The notes beneath the pieces are model-generated. The model was not told the origin of the DNA. It ran no database searches and saw nothing but the letters and a program-made list of their open reading frames with translations. Below, piece after piece: positions 46,506 through 54,174 of a stretch of DNA of 64,000 bases (position 1 is its first letter; each line of letters starts with the position of its first letter). The stretch comes from Pelagovum pacificum (GTDB lineage: Bacteria > Pseudomonadota > Alphaproteobacteria > Rhodobacterales > Rhodobacteraceae). The DNA lies in NCBI RefSeq assembly GCF_016134045.1, contig NZ_CP065915.1, positions 3,528,501-3,592,500 on the forward strand. The letters run 5' to 3'. The position numbers were made by a program, and so were the translations under genes.

Positions 46506-48875
46506 ATGACGAACCACCCCGAGCTCAAGACCATCGAACAGCGGCTTCTCTGGTTGTCGCATTGGATGATTCACCATGCCAACCACGTCCGTCCGAAGGT
46601 GGACGGCATCAAAACCGGCGGTCATCAGGCGAGTTCAGCCTCGATGGTGTCGATCATGACGGCGCTCTATTTCCATGCGCTGCGGCCCGAAGACCGGGTC
46701 GCTGTGAAACCCCACGCTTCGCCGATCTTCCACGCGATGCAGTACCTGATGGGCAATCAGACTCGCGAGAAAATGGAAGCCTTCCGGGCCTATGGCGGCG
46801 TGCAGAGCTATCCCTCCCGGACCAAGGATATCGACGATGTGGATTTCTCCACCGGGTCCGTCGGGCTTGGCGTGGCGATCACCTCCTTCGCCTCGCTGGT
46901 GCAGGACTATGTGTCGGCCAAGGAATGGGGTGCCGACCTGCCGCTCGGCCGGATGGTGGCACTCGTCGGAGACGCCGAACTCGATGAAGGCAACGTCTAT
47001 GAGGCCTTGCAGGAAGGCTGGAAGAACGACCTTCGCAATTGCTGGTGGATCATCGACTACAACCGGCAGTCCCTCGACGGGATCGTCCGCGAAGGTCTGT
47101 TCGAGCGGGTCGAGAAAATCTTTGACGCGTTCGGCTGGGATGTGGTCCGCATCAAGCACGGCACGCTGCAGCGCGCGGCCTTCGAAGAGCCGGGTGGAAC
47201 GCGCCTGCGCGACTGGATCGACGCCTGCCCGAATGCCGAATATTCCGCTCTGACCTATCAGGGTGGCGCGGTCTGGCGGCAACGCCTGATGGACGACCTC
47301 GGCGATCAGGGCGAGGTCACCGCGCTGATCGACCGTCGCAGCGACCGGGAGCTGGCCGACCTGATGGAGAATCTTGGCGGCAATTGCGTCGAAACGCTGG
47401 CCGACACCTTTGCAAGCATCAGCCACGATCGACCGACATGCTTCCTCGCCTACACGGTGAAGGGATGGGGCACGCCGATCGCGGGGCACAAGGACAACCA
47501 CGGCGGCCTGATGACAAAGGCGCAGATGGCCGAATGGCAGTCACATATGAAGGTCCCCGAAGGACAGGAATGGGAGCCGTTCGCGACCGTCGATGACGCG
47601 GACGCACTGGCAGACGTCCTGTCGAAGGTGCCCTTCTTCGCCAAGGGGCACCGTCGCTACGACGATGCGCGCCTGCCGGTACCCGAAGTCGGCATCTCTA
47701 CGGATCGTGAGATCTCGACACAGGCCGCATTCGGCAAGATCCTCGACGATCTCGCCAAGGGGGACAGTCCCCTCGCCGAACGCCTCGTGACGACGTCCCC
47801 CGACGTCACGGGAACGACCTCCCTCGGTCCATGGGTCAACCGACGCAAGCTGTTCGCGCGCAAGGAACTGGCCGATGTCTTCATCGAGAACCGGATCCCG
47901 TCTACCGCGAAGTGGGAGTTCACCCCGAAAGGTCAGCATATCGAGCTCGGCATCGCGGAGATGAACCTGTTCCTGCTGCTCGGCGCGGCGGGTCTGTCGC
48001 ATCAACTGTTCGGCAAGCGGCTTATTCCTATCGGCACGGTCTATGACCCCTTCGTGCATCGCGGTCTCGATGCCCTGAACTACGCGTGCTACCAGGACGC
48101 CCGGTTCATGATCGTCGGCACCCCCTCCGGGGTGACGCTCGCCCCCGAAGGGGGCGCGCACCAGTCGATCGGGACGCCCCTGACCGGGATGGCGATGGAC
48201 GGACTGGCAAGTTTCGAGCCCGCTTTCGCCGACGAACTCGCCGTCATCATGGAGTGGGCGTTCGACTATCTGCAGCGCGACGGCTCTGGTGACCCGGATG
48301 AACGGACTTGGCTCCGGGATGAAACCGGAGGGTCTGTCTACCTCCGCCTGACGACCAAGCCGCTGGAACAACCGGGAAAACGCGTAGACGATACCTTCCG
48401 GCGTGGCGCGGTCGACGGCGCCTATTGGCTCCGCGAGCCCGGACCGAATCCATCGGTGGTGATCGCCTACCAGGGCGCTGTCGCCGATGAGGCCATCGCG
48501 GCCGCCGGCATGATCGGTGAACATCGCCGGGACATCGGCGTCCTCGCTGTCACCTCCGCAGACCGGCTGAACGCCGGGTGGACCGCGGCGCAGCGCGCAC
48601 GAGCCCGGGGAAACGATACGGCACAAAGCCACATCGAACGGCTGCTCGGGAACTTACCCCGAAATTGTAAGCTGGTGACGGTGATCGACGGGCATCCAGC
48701 GACGCTGGCATGGCTCGGATCGGTCGCGGGGCACGAGACGATCTCTCATGGTGTCGAACATTTCGGGCAGACCGGGACGATCGGCGACGTCTATCGACAC
48801 TTCGGCATTGATCGGGACGCTCTCGTCCGCTCCGTCAGCCGTCTGACGGAAGGAAGCCGGATCGGGACAAGCTGA
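46506..48875 (+). CDS. AceE-like thiamine-diphosphate E1 protein (transketolase family)
   Basis: A 789-aa thiamine diphosphate enzyme resembling homodimeric pyruvate dehydrogenase E1 (AceE). It has GGHQASSASMVSIMTALYF, FSTGSVGLGVAI, and the TPP motif as GDAELDEGN...IIDYN (GDA in place of GDG). The C-terminal transketolase domains have GIAEMNLFLLLGAAG and EGGAHQSIGTP. It is about 100 residues shorter than AceE and has no E2 or E3 gene beside it. With a divergent Lrp gene it recalls the MdeB-type 2-oxobutyrate E1; the substrate is an inference. Confidence 0.82.
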   Translation: MTNHPELKTIEQRLLWLSHWMIHHANHVRPKVDGIKTGGHQASSASMVSIMTALYFHALRPEDRVAVKPHASPIFHAMQYLMGNQTREKMEAFRAYGGVQSYPSRTKDIDDVDFSTGSVGLGVAITSFASLVQDYVSAKEWGADLPLGRMVALVGDAELDEGNVYEALQEGWKNDLRNCWWIIDYNRQSLDGIVREGLFERVEKIFDAFGWDVVRIKHGTLQRAAFEEPGGTRLRDWIDACPNAEYSALTYQGGAVWRQRLMDDLGDQGEVTALIDRRSDRELADLMENLGGNCVETLADTFASISHDRPTCFLAYTVKGWGTPIAGHKDNHGGLMTKAQMAEWQSHMKVPEGQEWEPFATVDDADALADVLSKVPFFAKGHRRYDDARLPVPEVGISTDREISTQAAFGKILDDLAKGDSPLAERLVTTSPDVTGTTSLGPWVNRRKLFARKELADVFIENRIPSTAKWEFTPKGQHIELGIAEMNLFLLLGAAGLSHQLFGKRLIPIGTVYDPFVHRGLDALNYACYQDARFMIVGTPSGVTLAPEGGAHQSIGTPLTGMAMDGLASFEPAFADELAVIMEWAFDYLQRDGSGDPDERTWLRDETGGSVYLRLTTKPLEQPGKRVDDTFRRGAVDGAYWLREPGPNPSVVIAYQGAVADEAIAAAGMIGEHRRDIGVLAVTSADRLNAGWTAAQRARARGNDTAQSHIERLLGNLPRNCKLVTVIDGHPATLAWLGSVAGHETISHGVEHFGQTGTIGDVYRHFGIDRDALVRSVSRLTEGSRIGTS

Positions 48876-48918
48876 TCCGGTCGCTTTCCCGCAGCTTCAA
48901 GTTTCTCAGACACACAAC

Positions 48919-48949
48919 AAGAAGGCCGCGCGACTTTCGTCGGCGGCCT
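48919..48949 (-). terminator. Probable original terminator of the rRNA/tRNA-fMet operon
   Basis: AGGCCGC-G-CGAC and GTCG-GCGGCCT pair over 11 bp with one bulge around a TTTC loop (48923-48949). On the minus strand it is followed by TTCTTGTTGTG, a T-rich tail. It sits 12 nt outside the left copy of the att repeat, exactly where the transcript of the tRNA-fMet gene would have ended before the island came in. It could also help stop the AceE-like gene. Confidence 0.7.
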
Positions 48950-48961
48950 GTTCGGTAAAAC

Positions 48962-48973
48962 TGGTTGCGGGAG
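48962..48973. repeat. Left attachment-site copy (12-bp direct repeat)
   Basis: TGGTTGCGGGAG, identical to the 3' end of the tRNA-fMet gene at 60841-60852. The next 12 bases of the two sites still agree at six positions, including TTTG. Its chromosomal flank carries the likely old tRNA terminator. Confidence 0.8.
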
Positions 48974-49078
48974 AGCGGTTTGCACTTTGGCGAAAACGAC
49001 GATCTTCGCGCCGGTCTCGCGCTGATCCGCGAGCCGGGAGGCGGCGCGCCGCTGCGGCCCCTGCCCGGCTGAGCTGCA

Positions 49079-49522
49079 TCAGGACGCCGAAGCGTCCTGC
49101 GGAGTCGCCTTGGCGGTCTTGGCATCGCGCTCGGCGGCTTCGGCGGCCTTGCGCTCCTCTTCGGCTATCCGCTCCTCTTTCGCATCTTCGTCTCCGTGCA
49201 TCTCGTCCACGGCCTCCGGACGCAGCGGATGAGAGGCGATGCGACGGCGGTTCGCCGCGGTAGCCAGCCGTTCCAGGCTGAAGAAGAATGGCGTGAGCAC
49301 CTCCTCGTCCATCGCGGCGATGAACTCGGGCATCGTGTCGGCGATCGCCTTGGCTCGTAGGCGCTCCTCGTTGTCCGCCTTCTTCACCTGCTTGTTCAGC
49401 GACCGGCGGAGCGTCGCAAGAGCGCGCTCGGTGGCGGGGGTGTCGGGCGCAACTTCGGCCTGCTGGCGCTTCTTGCGCGAGGATTTCGAAGCGGCGAGGT
49501 CGGGGTTGAGGAAGATGGTCAT
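49079..49522 (-). CDS. Charged helical protein of the mobilization region
   Basis: A 147-aa protein, largely helical and very rich in Lys, Arg, Glu and Ala, with a basic start (SKSSRKKRQQ) and an acidic coiled-coil end (KEERIAEEERKAAEAAERDAK). It lies downstream of the relaxase on the same strand after a 149-nt gap. It may be an accessory relaxosome protein, but no known domain is recognised. Confidence 0.65.
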   Translation of the reverse strand: MTIFLNPDLAASKSSRKKRQQAEVAPDTPATERALATLRRSLNKQVKKADNEERLRAKAIADTMPEFIAAMDEEVLTPFFFSLERLATAANRRRIASHPLRPEAVDEMHGDEDAKEERIAEEERKAAEAAERDAKTAKATPQDASAS

Positions 49523-49671
49523 TGTAGGGTCCTTTGTCGATCTGATGGCCTCCGCGGAGGTCCGGGTTTCAGGGGCACCGTTCGGCGCTGGCCATCACAT
49601 TGCTCTCTTCGATCCGCGCGACTCGTGGACTCGGCAAACTTTTTCACCGGTTTCTCGCAAGACATTGTATA

Positions 49672-51015
49672 CTATTGAAACTTTCCTTCTTCTCCGGGGT
49701 CGTCGCGCTGCGACTGACCCTTCGATGAAGCGGCGGGAAGCCCGTTCCCGGAACGCTCCAACCTGCGCAGTATTGCCGGGATCGTCTGCCGGATCTCGGC
49801 GATAAGCGCGCGCGTCTTGGCTGGTAGATGAAGCGCGGCTTCGGCGACCTTCGCATCGGCCTGTTCGATCTGCTCCATGGCGCTGGCCACTCGGGAATCG
49901 GCCTCGGCTTCAGCTTTCGCTTGCGCCTGCCCGAACAGGCGCCCCCACGCGCGCCCGAACACGCCCGCGGCGCGAGCGAAGCCTGTCGGAGACCGTCGCC
50001 GAAGATCCTCCAAAGGTGTCTCCGCCGGCGTTGCGGCCGGGGCCTCGACCAAGCCCGGCTCCTCCCCGCCCTCGCTCGCGACAAACGCGCCTGATGCTAC
50101 ACCTTCGGCCACGGCGAGCACCGTCTCTGCCTCGTTCTCGCGCTCCGCCACGCGTGCCGTGCGCTCGTCCAACGCGATCTTGTCGGCCTCCAAGGCTTCG
50201 GCTCTGTCCTGCACCCGAAGCTCTTGCTCGGCACGCCATTTCCACGTCTTGGCGTGATAGCGACGCTTCGGCGGTGTCTCTCCGTTCTCGCGGGCCTTCT
50301 TGATCGCTGCTGCCCGCCGTTCACCACGCACCAGACCGAGGCAAGCGAACCACTCGCCAACGCTATCCTGCGCCGCCTCGTAGTTCTCGATGAACGGATG
50401 GATCGAGGGTTGAAGCATCCGGCGCGTCGCCGTGGCTGTCGGCACCCTCGCCTTCGGCTTCGCGATCTCGACCGTCGCCCGGGGCATGATCACCGCATGG
50501 ATGTGGAACGCGGCTTCATCCCGGTCGGCGCGGGCATGGATGACATCGTCGCCGAAGTTCTCGATCAGCCATTGCTTCGCAAGGGCGCCGAACTCCTTCT
50601 CGCGCTGGTTTTCGGCTTCCCCGAAGAACTCCGCCAAGTCGGCATCAAACCAGTCCTTGTTGACCGTGAGGATGACCTCGCGCATCGGCCCGTGCCGCGT
50701 CGGACGCCACGGCTGCTTCGGCCCCTCGACGAAACGTCGCTCGATGTCCTTCTTGCGGTTGCGTTTCTCCAGTGAGGCGACCTCGGCCGCGAAGTTCTCC
50801 GCCGCCATCTCGCGGATCTCGGCGAGCGCCCGAGCCGCCCAGTCTTCGGGCCCGATGAGGGGCGGGCCGTTAAGCTTTGTCCGAGACCGATCGACATGGC
50901 TGAGATCCCCACCCTTCCGCAGACGATGGGCCTCGTAGCCGCCGAGCTGATGCGGGTAGAGCCCCTCGAACCGCAGCACCACGGGGTAGTCTGTCTTGAT
51001 GTTTGAACCGTCCAT
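49672..51015 (-). CDS. MobV-like (Mob/Pre) relaxase
   Basis: A 447-aa DNA-nicking transfer protein. The histidine/acid motif IHARADRDEAAFHIHAVIMP (about residues 168-187) matches the metal-binding H-x-DE-x-H-x-H motif of MobV/Pre relaxases. The EVILTVNKDWFD stretch upstream fits the same fold, and a coiled coil (about 270-310) follows. The C-terminal third is low-complexity A/E/R. ATG 51015 has AGGAG nine bases upstream; a GTG six codons earlier is an alternative. Both the AGGAG and the ATG lie in stems of a nested hairpin, so translation is probably restricted. Confidence 0.82.
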   Translation of the reverse strand: MDGSNIKTDYPVVLRFEGLYPHQLGGYEAHRLRKGGDLSHVDRSRTKLNGPPLIGPEDWAARALAEIREMAAENFAAEVASLEKRNRKKDIERRFVEGPKQPWRPTRHGPMREVILTVNKDWFDADLAEFFGEAENQREKEFGALAKQWLIENFGDDVIHARADRDEAAFHIHAVIMPRATVEIAKPKARVPTATATRRMLQPSIHPFIENYEAAQDSVGEWFACLGLVRGERRAAAIKKARENGETPPKRRYHAKTWKWRAEQELRVQDRAEALEADKIALDERTARVAERENEAETVLAVAEGVASGAFVASEGGEEPGLVEAPAATPAETPLEDLRRRSPTGFARAAGVFGRAWGRLFGQAQAKAEAEADSRVASAMEQIEQADAKVAEAALHLPAKTRALIAEIRQTIPAILRRLERSGNGLPAASSKGQSQRDDPGEEGKFQ

Positions 51016-51064
51016 CGCTGATCTCCTGAGCACAAGAGCTCAGGAGTTCGGTCGATCAGCGATG
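51013..51064 (-). promoter_or_regulatory. Nested hairpin hiding relaxase ribosome-binding site and start codon
   Basis: Outer arms CATCGCTGATC (51013-51023) and GATCAGCGATG (51054-51064) are perfectly complementary over 11 bp. Inside, CTCCTGAGC (51023-51031) pairs with GCTCAGGAG (51038-51046) over 9 bp. In the relaxase mRNA the ATG is in the outer stem and the AGGAG in the inner one. It could serve as a translational lock, a protein-binding cruciform, or part of oriT. Confidence 0.75.
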
Positions 51065-51100
51065 AACCAGTAGCGAGTGCGTAGAACAGGACGCTCTAAA

Positions 51101-51124
51101 GCTCTTGCCGTTTGCGGCATAAGC
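51101..51124. other. Candidate origin of transfer (imperfect inverted repeat)
   Basis: GCTCTTGCCG and CGGCATAAGC form arms matching at 8 of 10 positions around a TTTG loop, about 90 nt upstream of the relaxase start. MobV relaxases usually nick near an inverted repeat just upstream of their own gene. The nick position cannot be set from sequence alone. The rest of 51065-51323 shows no gene. Confidence 0.35.
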
Positions 51125-51323
51125 ACGCGCAGGCAACCGATGGTGTATACCTAAGACTTGAGACGAACATCGGCCTTCGGTAGAACACGAGCCGCAGGAT
51201 GGCTATCCAAACTGGCTTCACGCAACGGCGCACCCAATACGGCTCAGAAAATGATGGTTTGTGACCGTCTAAGAGTGTTAACTCACCATGCCATCAAAGT
51301 AGTCTTATTAAATTGCGGTCCAA

Positions 51324-52232
51324 ATGCACAAAGCTGACTTCGACGAATATTTCGACCGTATGTTTGAAACATGCAATCAGACCAGATTCGAAGATTGGTT
51401 CGCCGAACTTGCTCATTGCGCTTGGGGAACAGATTTTGAAACGATAAAAGCAGGCGGAAAACACGGCGACAAAAAAAGTGACGGACGGCATCGACCGACT
51501 GAAACAATCTACCAGTGTTACGCACCGGAGTCAGCCTCTACATTCTCTAAAAATTCAATTGGAAAGGTAAACGACTCCTTCCCGGAAGTTATCAATTATT
51601 GGCCCAAATTGAAAAGATGGGTTCTGGTTCACAACAACAATGCAGGCATCCCCACGAAGCTCAGTGACGCACTCGAAAAACTCCGCGAAGAATATCCTCA
51701 CATTGAAATTGACACGGCTTCGCGTCGCTTTCTCAAAGATGAGCTCCATGACAAACTGAGCATGAACCAAATGCTCGATGTGTATCCCAGCGCTCGGCTT
51801 AACTTCCGCACTGTATCCATGGAGAACGTGAGACCACTTCTAAAACGAATTATCGGGGAAAAGTCGCATACGATTAGCTTATTGTCTTTTGGGGAAATTC
51901 CTAACGAGAAGAAGCTCGATCACAATGAACTCAGCCCAGACGCAAAGTTCGATCTAAACAGGGCAGCCCCCAATATTGGAATTGTCGACCGATTCCTTGA
52001 GAGCATGAGCAACCCGGGAAATGCTTCAATCATTCAGTCCGGGATTCAGTCGAAATATCTTGAGCTAAGAGACTTCGGTCATTCAGCAGACGAAATCCTC
52101 GGGGGTTTGTTGGCGTTTGTCCGAGGGCCGCTTGAAGATCCGGCCTACACCGCAGCTGCCTACGTGATAATATACTATTACTTCGACGCATGTGATATCT
52201 TCGAAAATCCACCTGAAGACGCGCTATGCTGA
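51324..52232 (+). CDS. ABC-3C system component with nuclease-like N-terminus
   Basis: A 302-aa protein, first of a three-gene cassette. The N-terminal region RFEDWFAELAHCAWG (21-35), then GGKHGDKKSDG (44-54) and IYQCYAPES (62-70), has the GD-x-K-x-DG...QxYAP pattern of restriction-endonuclease-like domains in ABC-three-component systems. The rest is helical and ends in YYFDACDIFE. Known from comparative genomics (Krishnan, Burroughs, Iyer and Aravind, 2020) as predicted conflict systems. I infer it is the effector/sensor arm. Its stop overlaps the next start by 7 nt. Lower G+C than the chromosome. Confidence 0.72.
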   Translation: MHKADFDEYFDRMFETCNQTRFEDWFAELAHCAWGTDFETIKAGGKHGDKKSDGRHRPTETIYQCYAPESASTFSKNSIGKVNDSFPEVINYWPKLKRWVLVHNNNAGIPTKLSDALEKLREEYPHIEIDTASRRFLKDELHDKLSMNQMLDVYPSARLNFRTVSMENVRPLLKRIIGEKSHTISLLSFGEIPNEKKLDHNELSPDAKFDLNRAAPNIGIVDRFLESMSNPGNASIIQSGIQSKYLELRDFGHSADEILGGLLAFVRGPLEDPAYTAAAYVIIYYYFDACDIFENPPEDALC

Positions 52233-52468
52233 TGCCAACAAAACATATAAAGACAGAGAACGCCCTGATTGGAGTCGGCGCGGAAGTCCTGGCTTTATTG
52301 GAAAGAGAGAAAACAGTTTCGACTCTATTTCGCGACCTTCAGGACTGGCGGCGAGACAACGAGCTTCCTACGATTCACTTTGACTGGTTCTTGCTTTCAC
52401 TCGACTTCCTGTTCTCTGTAAAAGCTATCCGCTTTGAAGCCGGTATCCTTAAGAAGATGAATCAATGA
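52226..52468 (+). CDS. ABC-3C system small middle component (MC6-like)
   Basis: An 80-aa protein with the layout MPTKHIKTENALIGVGAEVL, a helical middle (STLFRDLQDWR) and FDWFLLSLDFLFSVKAIRF near the end. This matches the small middle component of ABC-3C cassettes, best fitting the MC6 type. Its start lies inside the end of the nuclease-like gene and its stop shares ATGA with the ATPase gene, so all three are likely made in fixed ratio. A second ATG two codons in is possible. Confidence 0.75.
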   Translation: MLMPTKHIKTENALIGVGAEVLALLEREKTVSTLFRDLQDWRRDNELPTIHFDWFLLSLDFLFSVKAIRFEAGILKKMNQ

Positions 52469-54174
52469 TCACAGAAGTTTCGAGCGACTTGGAAACGTTC
52501 AAATCCCTACAATTCGGGCCGGGGCTTAATATTTTGCTAGCCGACCGGCATAAAAGGTCGGGTGATCGAGACACACGAAACGGAACCGGGAAAACCAGCT
52601 TTATAGAGCTGGTTCATTTTGTGCTGTCAGAAAAGCGTAACGGTGGAGATGATTTTCACAAACCTGAACTGGTCGGAAGTAATTTTGTATGCCGCTTCTC
52701 TGATCACGGCAAAGAATACGAAATCTCCAGAAAGAGCGGCCCATCAGATGAAACTCGAAAGGATGGTGTGCTTGTATCACCATCCGACCTTCGATCGGAG
52801 CTGGCGCAAAAGTGGTTTGGGTTAGACAGCGAAGTATTGTCAGAGAAGTATGCTCCAAAGTTCGGTGCGCTACTGTCTTATTTTATTAGAAAAGAGAGAA
52901 ACGGAGGGTTCGCAAACCCAACGCTAAACGCCTCCACGCAATCTGGATGGGATAGCCAAGTCTGCCTATCTTATCTACTTGGCTTTGATTGGCGACTAGC
53001 CCAACAGCTTCAAGTCAAGAAGGACCAGAAAAAAGACGCAGACACCCTCTACAAAATGATAAAGAGCGGTTACCTCAGTGAAGGTGAGCTTGATCTCAAC
53101 AAGATGCAAGCTCGCCTTGATTTTCTGGACCGGGAAGTCGAGCGAAAGCGAGACGAGATAGCATCTGCACAAGTTGTCGACGGCTATCGCGAACAGGAAG
53201 CCACCGCGAATGACCTTACTGCGCAGATCCGATCCTTGAATGAAGCCAACCTCAGTGATTTAGATTTGATCGAAAGCATCGAAACGGCGATTTCCGAAGT
53301 TGCTGATGCAAACGTCGCAGACGTTAAAGCTCTATACCATCAAGCCGGGGTATTTTTCGGTGATCAGGTTCAAAAGAGACTCGAGCAAGTTGAGGAGTTT
53401 CACAACAAGGTCGCACAAAATAGAAGTTCCCATCTTCTCCGAGAAAAACAACTCGCGCAACAGCGCCTTTCTGATCGAAGGAAAGAAATTCTGAGAATTC
53501 AGGGAGCACTGTCCGAGAAGCTCAACCTTTTGCGCTCAGGTATAGCCATCGAGCGCCTCAGTCATCTTCAATCTGAACTTAACGGGCTTGAGGGAGAGCA
53601 AGCAGATCTTCGGCAACAAATCCCGCGCTTTCGCAATGTTTCTGACGACCGCCGACGATTAAATCGCGAAATTGATGATTTAGTAGACGCCATCGGCGAT
53701 GACGTTCTTGAACGCGAAGACCAGAGAAGGTCAGCGCTCAATATTTTCGCAAGCACCTCTCAGTATCTATACGACGAGCCTGGGTCTCTCATAATAGGCC
53801 GGTCAAGGGGTGTCGGAGGCATGTCAATCGAGACTGACATCGTCGGAAAAAAGAGCGGCGGCAAGACACACATGCAAGTTTTCTGCTTTGACTGGCTTCT
53901 GGCCGAAGCATCGCAACGTCAGGACAGATTCCCCGGCTTTGTTATTCACGATAGCCATGTATTTGACGGAGTCGATGGTAGGCAAATCAGGCTGGCGTTA
54001 GAATTAGCGCATAAAAAGTGTGGCGATCTCGGCATTCAATACATCGTGGCTATGAATTCTGATGATCTTGATAAAATTGAATGGGATACAGACACCTTCG
54101 ACCCGAGAGACTTCGTCCTCGATACAGTTCTGACCGATGAACCGGATGGCGGGCTATTCGGCATCAGATTTTAG
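52465..54174 (+). CDS. ABC-3C SMC-like ATPase (DUF2326)
   Basis: A 569-aa ABC/SMC-type ATPase. Walker A is in RNGTGKTSFIEL (residues 38-49). A long coiled coil spans about 210-400. The C-terminal lobe has SGGKTHMQVFCFDW and the DUF2326 hallmark FVIHDSHVFDGVDGRQ (about 492-507). In the Walker B-like position HDSH replaces the usual Asp-Glu, as is common in DUF2326 proteins, so hydrolysis may be slow or need a partner. It likely clamps DNA and controls the nuclease-like protein. Confidence 0.83.
   Translation: MITEVSSDLETFKSLQFGPGLNILLADRHKRSGDRDTRNGTGKTSFIELVHFVLSEKRNGGDDFHKPELVGSNFVCRFSDHGKEYEISRKSGPSDETRKDGVLVSPSDLRSELAQKWFGLDSEVLSEKYAPKFGALLSYFIRKERNGGFANPTLNASTQSGWDSQVCLSYLLGFDWRLAQQLQVKKDQKKDADTLYKMIKSGYLSEGELDLNKMQARLDFLDREVERKRDEIASAQVVDGYREQEATANDLTAQIRSLNEANLSDLDLIESIETAISEVADANVADVKALYHQAGVFFGDQVQKRLEQVEEFHNKVAQNRSSHLLREKQLAQQRLSDRRKEILRIQGALSEKLNLLRSGIAIERLSHLQSELNGLEGEQADLRQQIPRFRNVSDDRRRLNREIDDLVDAIGDDVLEREDQRRSALNIFASTSQYLYDEPGSLIIGRSRGVGGMSIETDIVGKKSGGKTHMQVFCFDWLLAEASQRQDRFPGFVIHDSHVFDGVDGRQIRLALELAHKKCGDLGIQYIVAMNSDDLDKIEWDTDTFDPRDFVLDTVLTDEPDGGLFGIRF

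Noticed and set aside
48980..49072. Coding-looking TTG frame just inside the left island end
   Set aside because: Thirty codons without a ribosome-binding site; in the circular form the same bases are partly read in the integrase frame, which explains the codon-like look.
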